Part shown: positions 1-8,251 of the stretch, one piece after another | Layout of the letters: each line of letters starts with the position of its first letter | Position numbering within the stretch: the first letter of the stretch is position 1 | NCBI RefSeq assembly: GCF_900113705.1 | Contig: NZ_FOQI01000024.1 | Span: 1 to 57,289 of the forward strand | From: Collimonas sp. OK307 | GTDB lineage: Bacteria; Pseudomonadota; Gammaproteobacteria; Burkholderiales; Burkholderiaceae_D | Reading direction: 5' to 3' | Length of the DNA stretch: 57,289 bases | The notes under the pieces: model-generated | Told to the model about the DNA's origin: nothing | The model's input: the letters and a program-made list of their open reading frames with translations, nothing else | Databases searched by the model: none | Translations under genes and position numbers: made by a program

Positions 1-161
1 TTAAGTTATACGCCATCCATTTACATGAACAACGCTGCACTTCCATCAAACGCCCACACTTATCGACTGTTAATTGTTAAAGAACCTTCTACTTCGCGTC
101 ACCAGAACCCCGGTTCGCGTCGCCGTCAAATCGTTTTGTTTGTCAGCAGCAGAGAGATGAG
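1..161 (-). other. rRNA operon leader with boxA; 16S start at or just beyond the window edge
   Basis: Read on the minus strand this stretch is a ribosomal RNA leader. The box at 86 down to 67 reads GGTTCTTTAACAATTAACAG, which contains the NusB/NusE boxA antitermination core (TTCTTTAACAA). It is followed by the GTCGATAAGTGTGGG segment typical of Burkholderiales rrn leaders. The last bases before the window edge read AACTTAA, which resembles the first nucleotides of a mature 16S rRNA, so the gene probably starts within about 10 nt of position 1. No protein gene is supported here. The identification rests on recognised leader motifs and promoter position; the 16S gene itself is not visible. Confidence 0.7.
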
Positions 162-190
162 ATTATGTGGCGTTTCCAGTTTTTCGTCAA
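162..190 (-). promoter_or_regulatory. Strong sigma-70 promoter of the rRNA operon
   Basis: On the minus strand there is a TTGACG -35 box (190-185) and a CATAAT -10 box (167-162) separated by exactly 17 nt. An A/T-rich tract that could act as an UP element lies just upstream (about 191-215). It reads towards the boxA leader and the left window edge. Near-consensus boxes, ideal spacing and position fit an rrn P1 promoter. The start site is inferred, not mapped. Confidence 0.75.
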
Positions 191-373
191 CTACTTTTTT
201 ATTCATTTCCGAAAAACTTCTTACCGCCCACACCAACTTCAACCCGCTTTATTTCCCTCAAACTCCGCACCCTAAAACAGCCTTTTTACCTCTCGGCTGC
301 TTCGTTTATTTCGCGTCGTTCTCAACGGGAGGCGAACTATAGCAAACCCCTTCGCCCTATGGCAAGTGATTTG

Positions 374-1150
374 TTAAAGATTCTTAAAAACAGGTAAACG
401 TTTCCCCAGGAAGGCCTGCATGCCCTCTTTTTGATCCTCTGTGGCGAAGGTGCTGTGGAACAGCCGGCGCTCATAGTTAATGCCCTCTGCCAGAGTGGTT
501 TCATAGGCGCGGTTGACCGATTCCTTGATCATCATGACTGCCGGCAACGACATGGAGGAAATCACGATCGCCGCTTCCATTGCCTCTTGCAACAGCCGCT
601 CCAGCGGAACCACACGCGACACCAAGCCGGCGCGCTCGGCTTCGGCGGCGTCCATCATGCGGGCAGTCAGACACATGTCCATCGCCTTGGACTTTGATAC
701 TGCGCGCGGCAAACGCTGGGTGCCGCCGGCGCCGGGAATGATGCCCAGTTTGATTTCCGGCTGGCCGAATTTGGCATTGTCGGCGGCAATAATGAAGTCG
801 CACATCATCGCCAGCTCACAACCGCCACCTAAGGCAAACCCTGCGACAGCAGCAATCACCGGCTTGCGCACGTTGCGAATCGTCTCCCAGTTACGGGAGA
901 TGAAGCCCCCCTTGAATGCATCCATATAGCTCAACTGGGCCATGCCACCGATGTCGGCGCCGGCCGCAAATGCCTTGTCGCTACCGGTAATGATGATGCA
1001 ACCGATCTCAGGATCTGCGTCGAATTTCATTAAAGCGTCGCCCAATTCGCTCATCAGCGGATCGTTCAAGGCATTCAGCGCCTTAGGACGATTCAGATGG
1101 ACCAGACCAACTTTTCCCTGTGTTTCAACCAGAATATTTTCGTATGTCAT
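374..1150 (-). CDS. Enoyl-CoA hydratase (crotonase family)
   Basis: Predicted to hydrate trans-2-enoyl-CoA to 3-hydroxyacyl-CoA in fatty-acid beta-oxidation or a related acyl-CoA pathway, in the cytoplasm. From the chosen ATG the protein is 258 residues, the usual single-domain crotonase length. The CoA/oxyanion segment AAGADI lies at 62-67. The two catalytic glutamates of true hydratases are present: Glu112 in GGGCEL and Glu132 in GQPEIKLG. The start MTYENI is preferred over an in-frame ATG 12 nt upstream because a GGGA lies 6 nt before it. The gene stands alone, divergent from the usp gene and convergent with nothing. Having both glutamates argues for a hydratase rather than an isomerase, but the physiological substrate cannot be read from the sequence. 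Confidence 0.9.
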   Translation of the reverse strand: MTYENILVETQGKVGLVHLNRPKALNALNDPLMSELGDALMKFDADPEIGCIIITGSDKAFAAGADIGGMAQLSYMDAFKGGFISRNWETIRNVRKPVIAAVAGFALGGGCELAMMCDFIIAADNAKFGQPEIKLGIIPGAGGTQRLPRAVSKSKAMDMCLTARMMDAAEAERAGLVSRVVPLERLLQEAMEAAIVISSMSLPAVMMIKESVNRAYETTLAEGINYERRLFHSTFATEDQKEGMQAFLGKRLPVFKNL

Positions 1151-1367
1151 TGCAGATCCCATTTACGTGAGTCGAATAAACTTAATTGTAGCGCCGCTAG
1201 ATAAGGGATAGGATGACTGTAAGCCAGATACTTAACTGTTTTCCAAGGAATCTTCCTGTTTTCAGACTGTCTATATATATGTAAGGTTATATATTACCGA
1301 TAATCGATTACCGACAAGATCGCCCGATTTTGACCGACATCCCTTTTTCACCAGAAGGAGGCAAGCC

Positions 1368-1805
1368 ATGTTCAAAACCATTCTTGTACCTACCGACGGC
1401 TCACATTTGTCGGACAAGGCCATCAATACAGCGATTGAATTTGCCAAATTCAGCAGCGGTAAGATAATCGCCCTCTCAGTTGCTGAACCTTACCCGTTCT
1501 CGCCGATGGCAGAGAGCACCATGGCGACCGATCCCGGTACTTATGAAGAAAACATGTTGGCGCTGGCAAAGCTCAACGTCCAAAAAGTCGCCGATGCCGC
1601 CAGTAACGCGGGCGTCCCCTGCGAAATGCTGACGGCCCAAGCCTTCAATCCAGACGAAGAAATCATCAGCGCGGCAGAAAAGTATCATTGCGATGCGATT
1701 TTCATGGCTTCGCACGGGCGCAGCGGCCTGAGCCGGCTGTTCCTGGGCAGCAAAACCCAGCGGGTACTGGCGCACTCGACTATTCCGGTGCTGGTTCTGC
1801 GCTGA
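1368..1805 (+). CDS. Universal stress protein, UspA family
   Basis: A 145-residue single-domain Usp protein, normally a cytoplasmic dimer with an alpha/beta Rossmann-like fold induced by stress or growth arrest. The N-terminal strand ILVPTDGS (5-12) and the C-terminal nucleotide loop SHGRSGLSRLFLGS are both present. Compared with the ATP-binding consensus G-2x-G-9x-G-S/T, the first glycine is alanine (MASHGRSG) while the other glycines and the Ser remain, so ATP binding is plausible but not certain. A strong Shine-Dalgarno (AGAAGGAGG) sits 6 nt before the ATG. It is monocistronic and ends at a large hairpin shared with convergent mltA. Confidence 0.9.
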   Translation: MFKTILVPTDGSHLSDKAINTAIEFAKFSSGKIIALSVAEPYPFSPMAESTMATDPGTYEENMLALAKLNVQKVADAASNAGVPCEMLTAQAFNPDEEIISAAEKYHCDAIFMASHGRSGLSRLFLGSKTQRVLAHSTIPVLVLR

Positions 1806-1820
1806 GTTTTTCGTCGGCAC

Positions 1821-1852
1821 AACGGTTCGACGCCAAACGGCGTCGAACCGTT
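1821..1852. terminator. Perfect 14-bp hairpin between convergent usp and mltA
   Basis: AACGGTTCGACGCC (1821-1834) is followed by a 4-nt loop and its exact reverse complement (1839-1852). It lies midway between the stop codons of the usp gene and mltA, which face each other, so a bidirectional terminator or mRNA 3' stabiliser is likely. Neither side has a good T-tract, so intrinsic termination may be weak. Confidence 0.6.
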
Positions 1853-1870
1853 GCTCCACTTTCTAATTCG

Positions 1871-3085
1871 CTAACGCGCAGCTGCCAGTTTTGGCAATAA
1901 CAGCCACATCATGCCGCGTTGCTTCATCTTGCCGGCTTTATCACCCGCCTCGTTGCCAAAACCCCAGAAGAAGTCAGCTCTTACCGCCCCCTTGATAGCG
2001 CCGCCGGTATCCTGCGCCACCATCAGTTGCTGCAACGGGGCATTGTTATTCGGTTGAGTGGTCGCCAGGAACACCGGCGTGCCGAGAGGCACGAACTGCG
2101 GATCCACCGCGATCGAGCGCAACGGCGTCAGCGGCACACCTTGCGCCCCCTTGGGGCCGACGTTCGGATCGAGTACTTTCTCTTCTTTAAAGAAGACATA
2201 ACTAGGATTCGCATTCAACAACTCCTGCTGCCGACCCGGATTGGCCGCCAACCAGGCTTTGATCCCTTGCGCCGAGGCCTGGGCCAGAGTCAGCTCGCCC
2301 TTGTCGACCAGGTAACGGCCAATCGACTTGTAGGGATAGCCGTTTTGATCGGCATAAGCGACGCGTACTATGCTGCTGCCGTCATTCAGCTGGACCCGGC
2401 CAGACCCCTGCACCTGCAGGAAGAATGCATCGATCGGGTCGTCCACCCATAAGATTTCCTTGCCGGCCAGCACCCCGGACTTGTCCAGCTCTGCCCGGCT
2501 CGGATACGGCAGCACTTTATTACCCACCAGGCGGCCGCGCAGGCGCAAACCCTTCAATTCGGGATAAATGCTCACCAGATCGACTGTGATCAAATCGTCC
2601 GGCGCCCGGTAAATAGGCGTTTGGTAAGGGCCGCCGCGCTTGCGGGCGCCTTTTAATAAAGGCTCGTAGTAACCGGTCACCAGGCCATTATCGGTGCCAT
2701 CGGCGTTGATCACCTGGTAAGGAGTAAAGAAGGACTGGAAAAATAGTCGTATTGCATCGCCATTGTTGCCATCGAGGCCGGCGGCAACGGCACATGGCTC
2801 TTTCCAGTCGCTTTTGCGCGCCAAGGTCGAACATGAAGTCAGGAAAGCCGGTAATGCCTGGCGCAAATCGTCGCTGTTCCAACCTGGCAAAGCGGCAAAA
2901 GTGGTGGCGCGCAAATTGGCGCCGGGCGGAACAGACGGCACAGTCGGCGTGCCGGGTTGGGGTGCCGGTTGCGCTGTTTGCGGCGCCGGTGGTGTAATCG
3001 GGGTGGTGGTGCAGGCAGCTAAACCGAGTCCGATGATTAAGGCAGTTAAAGCAGAAACAGGTAGACTGATACGTTTAAATAGCAT
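1871..3085 (-). CDS. mltA: Membrane-bound lytic murein transglycosylase A
   Basis: Cleaves the glycan strands of peptidoglycan with formation of 1,6-anhydromuramic acid, acting from the outer membrane. The 404-residue product begins with a lipoprotein signal ending in the lipobox LAAC, so Cys25 would be lipidated. A Pro/Ala-rich linker (about 30-55) follows, then the MltA domain with GLVTGYYEP. The C-terminal 3D domain contains DTGGAIKGAVRADFFWG; Asp371 in ADFFWG is the candidate catalytic acid. The length matches the betaproteobacterial family. The gene is convergent with usp and divergent from a small membrane-protein gene that starts 12 nt away, so the two share a very short promoter region. 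Confidence 0.95.
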   Translation of the reverse strand: MLFKRISLPVSALTALIIGLGLAACTTTPITPPAPQTAQPAPQPGTPTVPSVPPGANLRATTFAALPGWNSDDLRQALPAFLTSCSTLARKSDWKEPCAVAAGLDGNNGDAIRLFFQSFFTPYQVINADGTDNGLVTGYYEPLLKGARKRGGPYQTPIYRAPDDLITVDLVSIYPELKGLRLRGRLVGNKVLPYPSRAELDKSGVLAGKEILWVDDPIDAFFLQVQGSGRVQLNDGSSIVRVAYADQNGYPYKSIGRYLVDKGELTLAQASAQGIKAWLAANPGRQQELLNANPSYVFFKEEKVLDPNVGPKGAQGVPLTPLRSIAVDPQFVPLGTPVFLATTQPNNNAPLQQLMVAQDTGGAIKGAVRADFFWGFGNEAGDKAGKMKQRGMMWLLLPKLAAAR

Positions 3086-3097
3086 TTAGGATTCTTT

Positions 3098-3241
3098 ATG
3101 TGGTTAGTGGCTCTCGAAGCGTGCTTCGCCTTCTTTGTCTTCGCATTCATTGTCTGGTGGACCATGTTTTCCGGCCGCAAGCCGGATCGGAAACCGCCGG
3201 CAAAGCCATTGCCACCAGAAGACAAGGGCAAGAACCAATAG
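3098..3241 (+). CDS. 47-residue single-pass membrane microprotein
   Basis: ATG at 3098 is preceded by TAGGA at a good distance and opens a 47-codon frame ending in TAG. Residues 1-24 form one hydrophobic helix (MWLVALEACFAFFVFAFIVW...). The motif WWTMFSGRK lies at the membrane boundary, followed by a basic, proline-rich tail (RKPDRKPPAKPLPPEDKGKN). I recall similar short proteins with a VWWTMFSGR motif in other Burkholderiales, so this is probably a real conserved gene rather than a chance frame. Function is unknown. It lies between divergent mltA and apaG, a hint but no proof of an envelope role. Confidence 0.65.
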   Translation: MWLVALEACFAFFVFAFIVWWTMFSGRKPDRKPPAKPLPPEDKGKNQ

Positions 3242-3287
3242 ATTCAATCCAAATGCGGTCAATCTAAATACAGTCAATCCGAGTACG

Positions 3288-3662
3288 TCAATGCAGCGTG
3301 CGCGGCAGGGACAGGATGAATTCCGGGATCCGTGCCTCGAATTGCTCGCCGTCCTCGGCTACGCAGAAATATTCGCCCACCATCGAACCTTGCGGCGTCG
3401 CCATCGATGTACCGCTGGTGTATTCAAATTTCTCACCCGGCTGCAGCAAAGGCTGGTGGCCGACTACTCCCAGCCCGCGCACTTCCTCGACATGGTTGTT
3501 GCCATCGGTAATCACCCAATGGCGTGAAATCAATTGGGCAGCGACTTGCCCGGTGTTCTTGATCGTGATCGCATAGGCGAATACATAGTTTGAACTGTCA
3601 GGTTCAGATTGTTCTTCCAGATACTGGGTTCTGACAGTAATGGTAAATTCATAGGCGGCCAT
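3288..3662 (-). CDS. apaG: ApaG domain protein
   Basis: A 124-residue protein consisting of a single ApaG (DUF525) beta-sandwich domain of the fibronectin type. The family signature is clear: YxFAYxITIxNTG near residues 26-39, SRHWVITDGN, EEVRGLGVVGHQP, and the GSMVGEYFC segment near the C-terminus. ApaG of enterobacteria is linked to cobalt/magnesium efflux phenotypes and binds pyrophosphate or nucleotides in some reports; its biochemical role is unsettled. The gene is transcribed alone here and is divergent from rpe. Confidence 0.93.
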   Translation of the reverse strand: MAAYEFTITVRTQYLEEQSEPDSSNYVFAYAITIKNTGQVAAQLISRHWVITDGNNHVEEVRGLGVVGHQPLLQPGEKFEYTSGTSMATPQGSMVGEYFCVAEDGEQFEARIPEFILSLPRTLH

Positions 3663-3824
3663 GCTGGTTTCCTCGATTGACCTAGCCCGTTTTGGACAGG
3701 CGTAGTTGTGACTAGTAGGTCATTGCACACGAATTTACCCGGGGACGCAAGCCGCCAGAAGCCAGATGCAGGGCTAAAGGGTAAAATAGCGCTCTTTTAG
3801 CGCCCTTTCCTGGATTTGCACGCC

Positions 3825-4490
3825 ATGCCAACCTATCGTATCGCTCCCAGCATTCTTTCCGCCGACTTCGCCCGCCTTGGTGAGGAAGTACGCAATGTCG
3901 TTCGCGACGGCGCCGACATTATTCACTTCGACGTGATGGACAACCATTATGTTCCGAACCTGACCATCGGGCCGCTGGTATGCGAAGCAATCCGGCCGCA
4001 TGTGCAAGTGCCGATCGACGTCCACCTGATGGTAAAACCGGTAGACCGCATCATTCCCGACTTTGCCAAAGCCGGCGCCAACATCATTACTTTCCATCCG
4101 GAAGCATCGGACCACGTCGACCGCTCCCTGCAACTGATCCGCGACAACGGCTGCAAGGCCGGCCTGGTGTTCAACCCGGCCACGCCGTTGAGCTATCTGG
4201 ATTACGTCATGGATAAGATAGACATTATCCTGATCATGTCGGTCAATCCAGGCTTCGGCGGCCAGTCGTTCATCCCGGAAGCGCTCAAGAAAATCGCCGA
4301 AGCACGCCAGCGGATTGACGCTTCGGGCCGCGAGATCATGCTGGAAGTCGACGGCGGTATCAAAATCGACAACATCGCGGCAGCGGCAAAAGCCGGCGCC
4401 GACACCTTTGTCGCCGGCTCGGCCATCTTCGGCAAACCGGACTATAAAGCTGTAATCGACGCCATGCGCACCCAATTGGCAACAATATGA
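3825..4490 (+). CDS. rpe: Ribulose-phosphate 3-epimerase
   Basis: Interconverts D-ribulose 5-phosphate and D-xylulose 5-phosphate in the pentose phosphate pathway (cytoplasm). The 221-residue TIM barrel shows the metal ligands His34 and Asp36 in [12 protein letters not shown] and His67 in PIDVHLMV, and the phosphate/metal segment [10 protein letters not shown] near the C-terminus. The ATG at 3825 is chosen because homologues begin [15 protein letters not shown]; a TTG nine bases upstream would only add three residues. Its stop overlaps the start of gph by 4 nt, so the two are translationally coupled. This rpe-gph-trpE order is common in Burkholderiales. Confidence 0.97.
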   Translation: MPTYRIAPSILSADFARLGEEVRNVVRDGADIIHFDVMDNHYVPNLTIGPLVCEAIRPHVQVPIDVHLMVKPVDRIIPDFAKAGANIITFHPEASDHVDRSLQLIRDNGCKAGLVFNPATPLSYLDYVMDKIDIILIMSVNPGFGGQSFIPEALKKIAEARQRIDASGREIMLEVDGGIKIDNIAAAAKAGADTFVAGSAIFGKPDYKAVIDAMRTQLATI

Positions 4491-5188
4491 ATACAGCAGC
4501 CGCGCCAGAAATCGTTGCCCTGAAGGGTATCGCCGCCGCCATCATCGACCTGGACGGCACCATGCTGGATACCGCCCCGGATTTCCACGTCGCCGTCAAT
4601 CGCATGCGGGCCGAGCTGGATCTGGCGCCGCTGGCGCAAAAAACGATTATCGATTTTGTCGGCAAAGGTAGCGAAAACCTGATCCGGCGCGTGCTCGGCG
4701 TCGATTATCCGCCGGCGGAAGTGGAGCAACGTTTCGACGCGGCGCTGGATTCCTATCAAACCCATTATGCCGTCGTCAACGGCAGCTATGCCACGCTCTA
4801 TCCAGGCGTGGTGGATGGCTTGCAAGCAATGCAGGATAAAGGTTTGCGACTGGCATGCGTCACCAACAAGCCACTGGCATTCGCCGTGGCGCTGTTGGAA
4901 AAAACCGGTTTACGCAACTATTTCGAAGTGGTCTACGGTGGCGATTCGTTCCCGCTGAAAAAGCCGGACCCGATGCCGCTGCTGGCAGTGTGCGCCGATT
5001 TCAAGCTGCAACCGGCGCAAGTGGTCGCCATCGGCGACTCCAGCAACGACGCCCAGGCCGCGCGCGCCGCCGGTTGCCCGGTGTTTAACGTGCCGTATGG
5101 CTACAATCACGGCGAGTCTATACAAGACGTCGATTCCGATGGTATAGTCGCTTCGCTGCTTGTTGCAGCACAAAATATAAGCCACTGA
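4487..5188 (+). CDS. gph: Phosphoglycolate phosphatase (HAD superfamily)
   Basis: Dephosphorylates 2-phosphoglycolate, a product of DNA 3'-end repair and oxygenase side reactions. The 233-residue protein has HAD motif I DLDGT (nucleophile Asp21, acid Asp23), a helical cap, motif II in ACVTNKP, motif III lysine in LKKPDPMP and motif IV GDSSND. These are the features of Gph rather than of other HAD phosphatases. ATG overlaps the rpe stop (ATGA). The frame after its TGA stays open into the trp leader peptide 31 nt downstream. Confidence 0.95.
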   Translation: MNTAAAPEIVALKGIAAAIIDLDGTMLDTAPDFHVAVNRMRAELDLAPLAQKTIIDFVGKGSENLIRRVLGVDYPPAEVEQRFDAALDSYQTHYAVVNGSYATLYPGVVDGLQAMQDKGLRLACVTNKPLAFAVALLEKTGLRNYFEVVYGGDSFPLKKPDPMPLLAVCADFKLQPAQVVAIGDSSNDAQAARAAGCPVFNVPYGYNHGESIQDVDSDGIVASLLVAAQNISH

Positions 5189-5218
5189 ATCGACTTATTT
5201 AAAGCCCCTCTATCTCTC

Positions 5219-5302
5219 ATGTTTCTCGACAAAAAACATCAAGTCCCACTAGCCGCCCCTGAGGCCTGGCTATGGCGACGCTGGCAATCCTGGACTAACT
5301 AA
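5219..5302 (+). CDS. trpL: Candidate trp leader peptide with four Trp codons
   Basis: ATG 5219 opens a 27-codon frame that ends in TAA about 107 nt before trpE. Its second half reads EAWLWRRWQSWTN: four Trp codons within nine residues (codons 17, 19, 22 and 25), far above chance for the rarest amino acid. The position directly before trpE fits an attenuator peptide whose ribosome stalls when charged tRNA-Trp is scarce. The weak point is the lack of a clear Shine-Dalgarno before the ATG. Too short for ordinary gene callers. Confidence 0.65.
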   Translation: MFLDKKHQVPLAAPEAWLWRRWQSWTN

Positions 5303-5364
5303 GTAAGTCCGCCGATCGCTGCTGCCTGCTATTCAATAAAAATTAATCGCAAGCAACGTTTTTT
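5292..5364 (+). promoter_or_regulatory. Putative trp attenuator region (competing hairpins, U-tract)
   Basis: Right after the last Trp codon GGACT (5292-5296) can pair with AGTCC (5306-5310). Further down, CGCTGCT plus TGC (5317-5323 and 5327-5329) can pair with GCA plus AGCAACG (5349-5358), with one mismatch and a small bulge. This second stem is followed directly by TTTTTT (5359-5364), as in an intrinsic terminator. The arrangement peptide, early hairpin, terminator, trpE is that of ribosome-mediated attenuation. Pairings were found by eye and no energies were computed. Confidence 0.45.
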
Positions 5365-5408
5365 GTAGTGCACCACCGCTGTTTTACAATAGCGACCTGG
5401 AGAGAACC

Positions 5409-6923
5409 ATGACCGAACTCGAATTCAAATCGCTGGCCACGCAAGGCTACAACCGTATTCCACTGATCGCAGAAGCTTTTGCCGATCTTGAGACACCGTT
5501 GACGCTGTACCTGAAACTGGCGCAAACCCAGCACACGGGCAAAAACACTTTCCTGCTTGAATCCGTAGTCGGCGGCGAACGCTTCGGCCGCTACTCCTTC
5601 ATCGGCCTGCCGGCATCGACGCTGTTGCGCAGCTACGGTACGCGCATCGAAGTGCTCAAGGACGATAAGATCATCGAAAGCCGCGAAGGCAATCCGCTCG
5701 ATTTCATCGCTGAATTCCAGTCGCGCTATAAAGTGGCGCTGCGCCCTGGTTTGCCGCGTTTCTGTGGTGGCCTGGCCGGTTATTTCGGTTACGACACGGT
5801 GCGCCATATCGAAAAGCGCCTGGCAAACTCGACACCCAAGGATGATCTAGGCCTACCCGACATTCAATTGCTGCTGACCGAAGAACTGGCGGTAATCGAC
5901 AACCTGTCCGGCAAACTGTATCTGATCGTGTATGCCGATCCGACCCAGCCGGAAGCCTTCTCCAAAGGCCGGCAACGCCTGAAAGACTTGCGCAACATGC
6001 TGCGCCGTCCGGCCGATGCCCCGGTTACCTCGGCTTCGGTACGCACCGAAACCATCCGCGAATTCAAAAAAGAAGATTATCTGAAGGCAGTCGCCAAGGC
6101 TCAGGAATATGTGATGGCCGGTGACTTGATGCAGGTCCAGATCGGCCAGCGCATCAAGAAACCTTATGTCGATTCGCCGCTGATGCTGTATCGCGCCTTG
6201 CGCTCGCTGAATCCGTCGCCGTATATGTATTTCTACAATTTCGGCGACATGCAGATTGTCGGCGCATCGCCAGAAATCCTGGTGCGCAATGAGCAAACCT
6301 CAGCGCCCAAGGCAGACGGCGAAGCCAAACGCAAAGTCACCATCCGTCCGCTGGCCGGTACCCGCCCACGCGGCGCTACGCCTGAGCAAGATGCGCAACT
6401 AGCCACCGAACTGCTGGCCGACCCGAAAGAAATCGCCGAACACGTGATGCTGATCGATCTGGCGCGTAACGATATCGGCCGTATCGCCGAGACAGGCAGC
6501 GTCAAGGTCACCGACCAGATGGTGATCGAAAAATATTCACACGTGCAACACATCGTTTCCAACGTTGAAGGCGAGCTCAAATCCGGCTTGTCGAATCTGG
6601 ATGTACTGAAAGCCACTTTCCCGGCCGGTACTCTGTCCGGCGCGCCCAAGGTACGGGCGATGGAAATCATCGACGAACTGGAACTGACCAAGCGCGGCAT
6701 TTACGGCGGCGCTTGCGGGTACCTGTCGTTCGGCGGTGAAATGGATGTCGCCATCGCGATCCGCACCGGCGTCATCAAGGACGGCATGCTGTATGTCCAA
6801 GCGGCAGCCGGCATCGTCGCCGATTCGGTGCCTGAGATGGAATGGCAGGAAACCGAGAACAAGGCGCGCGCAGTATTGCGCGCGGCGGAACAGGTACAAG
6901 ACGGTCTGGACGGGGAAATTTAA
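5409..6923 (+). CDS. trpE: Anthranilate synthase component I
   Basis: Converts chorismate, with ammonia delivered by TrpG, to anthranilate, the first step of tryptophan synthesis. The protein has 504 residues. The N-terminal domain carries the tryptophan feedback motif LLES (49-52) followed by GRYSFIG. The C-terminal chorismate-binding domain shows [49 protein letters not shown] and [16 protein letters not shown] Shine-Dalgarno precedes the ATG. It lies directly downstream of the candidate leader peptide and attenuator. It is separated from trpG by 679 nt that include an inverted small gene. Confidence 0.98.
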   Translation: MTELEFKSLATQGYNRIPLIAEAFADLETPLTLYLKLAQTQHTGKNTFLLESVVGGERFGRYSFIGLPASTLLRSYGTRIEVLKDDKIIESREGNPLDFIAEFQSRYKVALRPGLPRFCGGLAGYFGYDTVRHIEKRLANSTPKDDLGLPDIQLLLTEELAVIDNLSGKLYLIVYADPTQPEAFSKGRQRLKDLRNMLRRPADAPVTSASVRTETIREFKKEDYLKAVAKAQEYVMAGDLMQVQIGQRIKKPYVDSPLMLYRALRSLNPSPYMYFYNFGDMQIVGASPEILVRNEQTSAPKADGEAKRKVTIRPLAGTRPRGATPEQDAQLATELLADPKEIAEHVMLIDLARNDIGRIAETGSVKVTDQMVIEKYSHVQHIVSNVEGELKSGLSNLDVLKATFPAGTLSGAPKVRAMEIIDELELTKRGIYGGACGYLSFGGEMDVAIAIRTGVIKDGMLYVQAAAGIVADSVPEMEWQETENKARAVLRAAEQVQDGLDGEI

Positions 6924-6947
6924 TCCGGAGCAATACTGCCCTCTTCG

Positions 6948-7148
6948 TCAGATATTCAGTGGTGGAGTGCCTTCCTTGAATAACTGCCCGAGCTGGCTAC
7001 GCAATTCCGGGGTGTCCTTGTGGCCGTGAACGCTGACTGCGTGCTGGACTGCCGCTGCCAGCAACTCTTCATCGTTATCTGCGGCGATCGCTACTGAGCA
7101 GTTGCTATCGCTTGGATATTCGCGGCAATCGATGTATTTACGTGACAT
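6948..7148 (-). CDS. DUF1059 family small protein
   Basis: A 66-residue protein starting MSRKYIDCREYPSDSNCSV. The family pattern is a conserved YIDCRE N-terminus, a second Cys (NCSVAI), then AADNDEELLAAAVQHAVSVHGHKDTPELR, which is typical of DUF1059 (small alpha+beta proteins of unknown function). The ATG at 7148 is chosen over an upstream in-frame start because AAGGAG lies 7 nt before it. It is antisense to the trp genes, between trpE and trpG, ending 24 nt from the trpE stop. Function is unknown. Confidence 0.8.
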   Translation of the reverse strand: MSRKYIDCREYPSDSNCSVAIAADNDEELLAAAVQHAVSVHGHKDTPELRSQLGQLFKEGTPPLNI

Positions 7149-7184
7149 GGTGAACTCCTTCATTGCAGCAATGTGATTGCGCAA

Positions 7185-7602
7185 AACCTATGTACACAAA
7201 CGGCCTGCTGCGAGCTCGCTTGAGAATAAAGCTTAGGAATCAAAGACGCATTTGTCAACGCAACGCAATGGATTGAAATCAGGTTATCTATCGGCAATAT
7301 TGGCGAAGGCCAACCACTGTGACCCGCGCTTGCAGATGCACCATTTGAGTAGAATTAAACTGTTTCCGATATTTCTCGATATTTCTATTTGTGATCATGA
7401 TTATTGCGACTCCGCAGCTGCGATGGCGGCCCTAAATCACGGTTGGTGGAAAGCCAAAACCACGCTACGCTCTATAATTAAGAGCTGATTTAGTGTTGCC
7501 CGCGGGATTTTTGCATTGGTGTTGTAACAACAGAACAACATACCGTGCAAACAAGCATGCTGCGGGCAGACTCCCAAACAAAATCAATGGGTTAGAACTA
7601 CT
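7185..7602. other. Intergenic region between the DUF1059 gene and trpG
   Basis: About 420 nt without a convincing gene. A 78-codon frame at 7252-7488 has no Shine-Dalgarno and no recognisable content. The stretch is A/T-richer than its neighbours and should hold the promoters for the leftward DUF1059 gene and for trpG-trpD-trpC. A consensus -10 box is described separately. Confidence 0.5.
7473..7478 (+). promoter_or_regulatory. Candidate -10 box for trpGDC
   Basis: A perfect TATAAT lies about 125 nt before the trpG start, in a region that needs a promoter because trpG is separated from trpE by an inverted gene. There is no good -35 hexamer at 16-18 nt upstream; the nearest TTGGTG is 24 nt away, so this is a tentative call. 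Confidence 0.35.
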
Positions 7603-8172
7603 ATGCTGCTAATGATCGACAACTACGATTCCTTCACCTACAACCTGGTGCAATACTTCGGTGAACTGGGTGAGGATGTGCGGACGTTCCGTAATGACGA
7701 AATCACGCTCGATGAAATCAATGCACTGAAGCCGGACCGCATCTGCCTGTCGCCAGGTCCGTGCAGCCCGAAGGAAGCCGGGATTTGCGTCGACCTGCTG
7801 CAGCAATTTGCCGGCAAGCTGCCGATCCTCGGCGTTTGCCTTGGCCATCAGGCGATCGGTGAGGCATTCGGCGGCAAGGTGATCCGCGCTCAAAAGGTCA
7901 TGCATGGCAAGACCTCGCCGATTACCCATACCGGCGTCGGCGTATTCAAGGATTTGCCCAATCCGTTTACGGTGATTCGCTACCACTCGCTGGCCATCGA
8001 GCGCAGTTCGATCCCGGCTTGCCTGGAAATCACGGCATGGACCGAAGACGGCGAAATCATGGGCGTTCGGCACAAGGAATACGATATCGAGGGCGTGCAA
8101 TTTCATCCGGAATCGATCTTGTCGGAACACGGACACGCCCTGCTGCGTAATTTCGTTCAAAGAACTGCCTGA
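7603..8172 (+). CDS. trpG: Anthranilate synthase component II (glutamine amidotransferase)
   Basis: Supplies ammonia from glutamine to TrpE; in many bacteria the same subunit also serves aminodeoxychorismate synthase (PabA role). It is 189 residues with a class I amidotransferase triad: Cys79 in GVCLGHQ and His168/Glu170 in QFHPES. The oxyanion loop is SPGPCSP and the N-terminus [14 protein letters not shown] is typical. It is first of the trpG-trpD-trpC block. The 79-nt gap to trpD is short enough for one transcript. No second pabA-like gene is visible here, so a dual role is possible but unproven. Confidence 0.97.
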   Translation: MLLMIDNYDSFTYNLVQYFGELGEDVRTFRNDEITLDEINALKPDRICLSPGPCSPKEAGICVDLLQQFAGKLPILGVCLGHQAIGEAFGGKVIRAQKVMHGKTSPITHTGVGVFKDLPNPFTVIRYHSLAIERSSIPACLEITAWTEDGEIMGVRHKEYDIEGVQFHPESILSEHGHALLRNFVQRTA

Positions 8173-8251
8173 GCCTTTAGCGCCGGCGTACCGGTAACTG
8201 AACCGGTGCCGCCACGCTAATCCGTAAATCGTATTTCGTAGCAAGGAAGTC

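Noticed and set aside
25-397. Two overlapping plus-strand frames (105 and 76 codons)
   Set aside because: They overlap the rRNA promoter and leader on the other strand, lack Shine-Dalgarno sequences and have no recognisable protein content.
7252-7488. 78-codon plus-strand frame before trpG
   Set aside because: No ribosome binding site and no family resemblance; it runs through the probable trpG promoter region.
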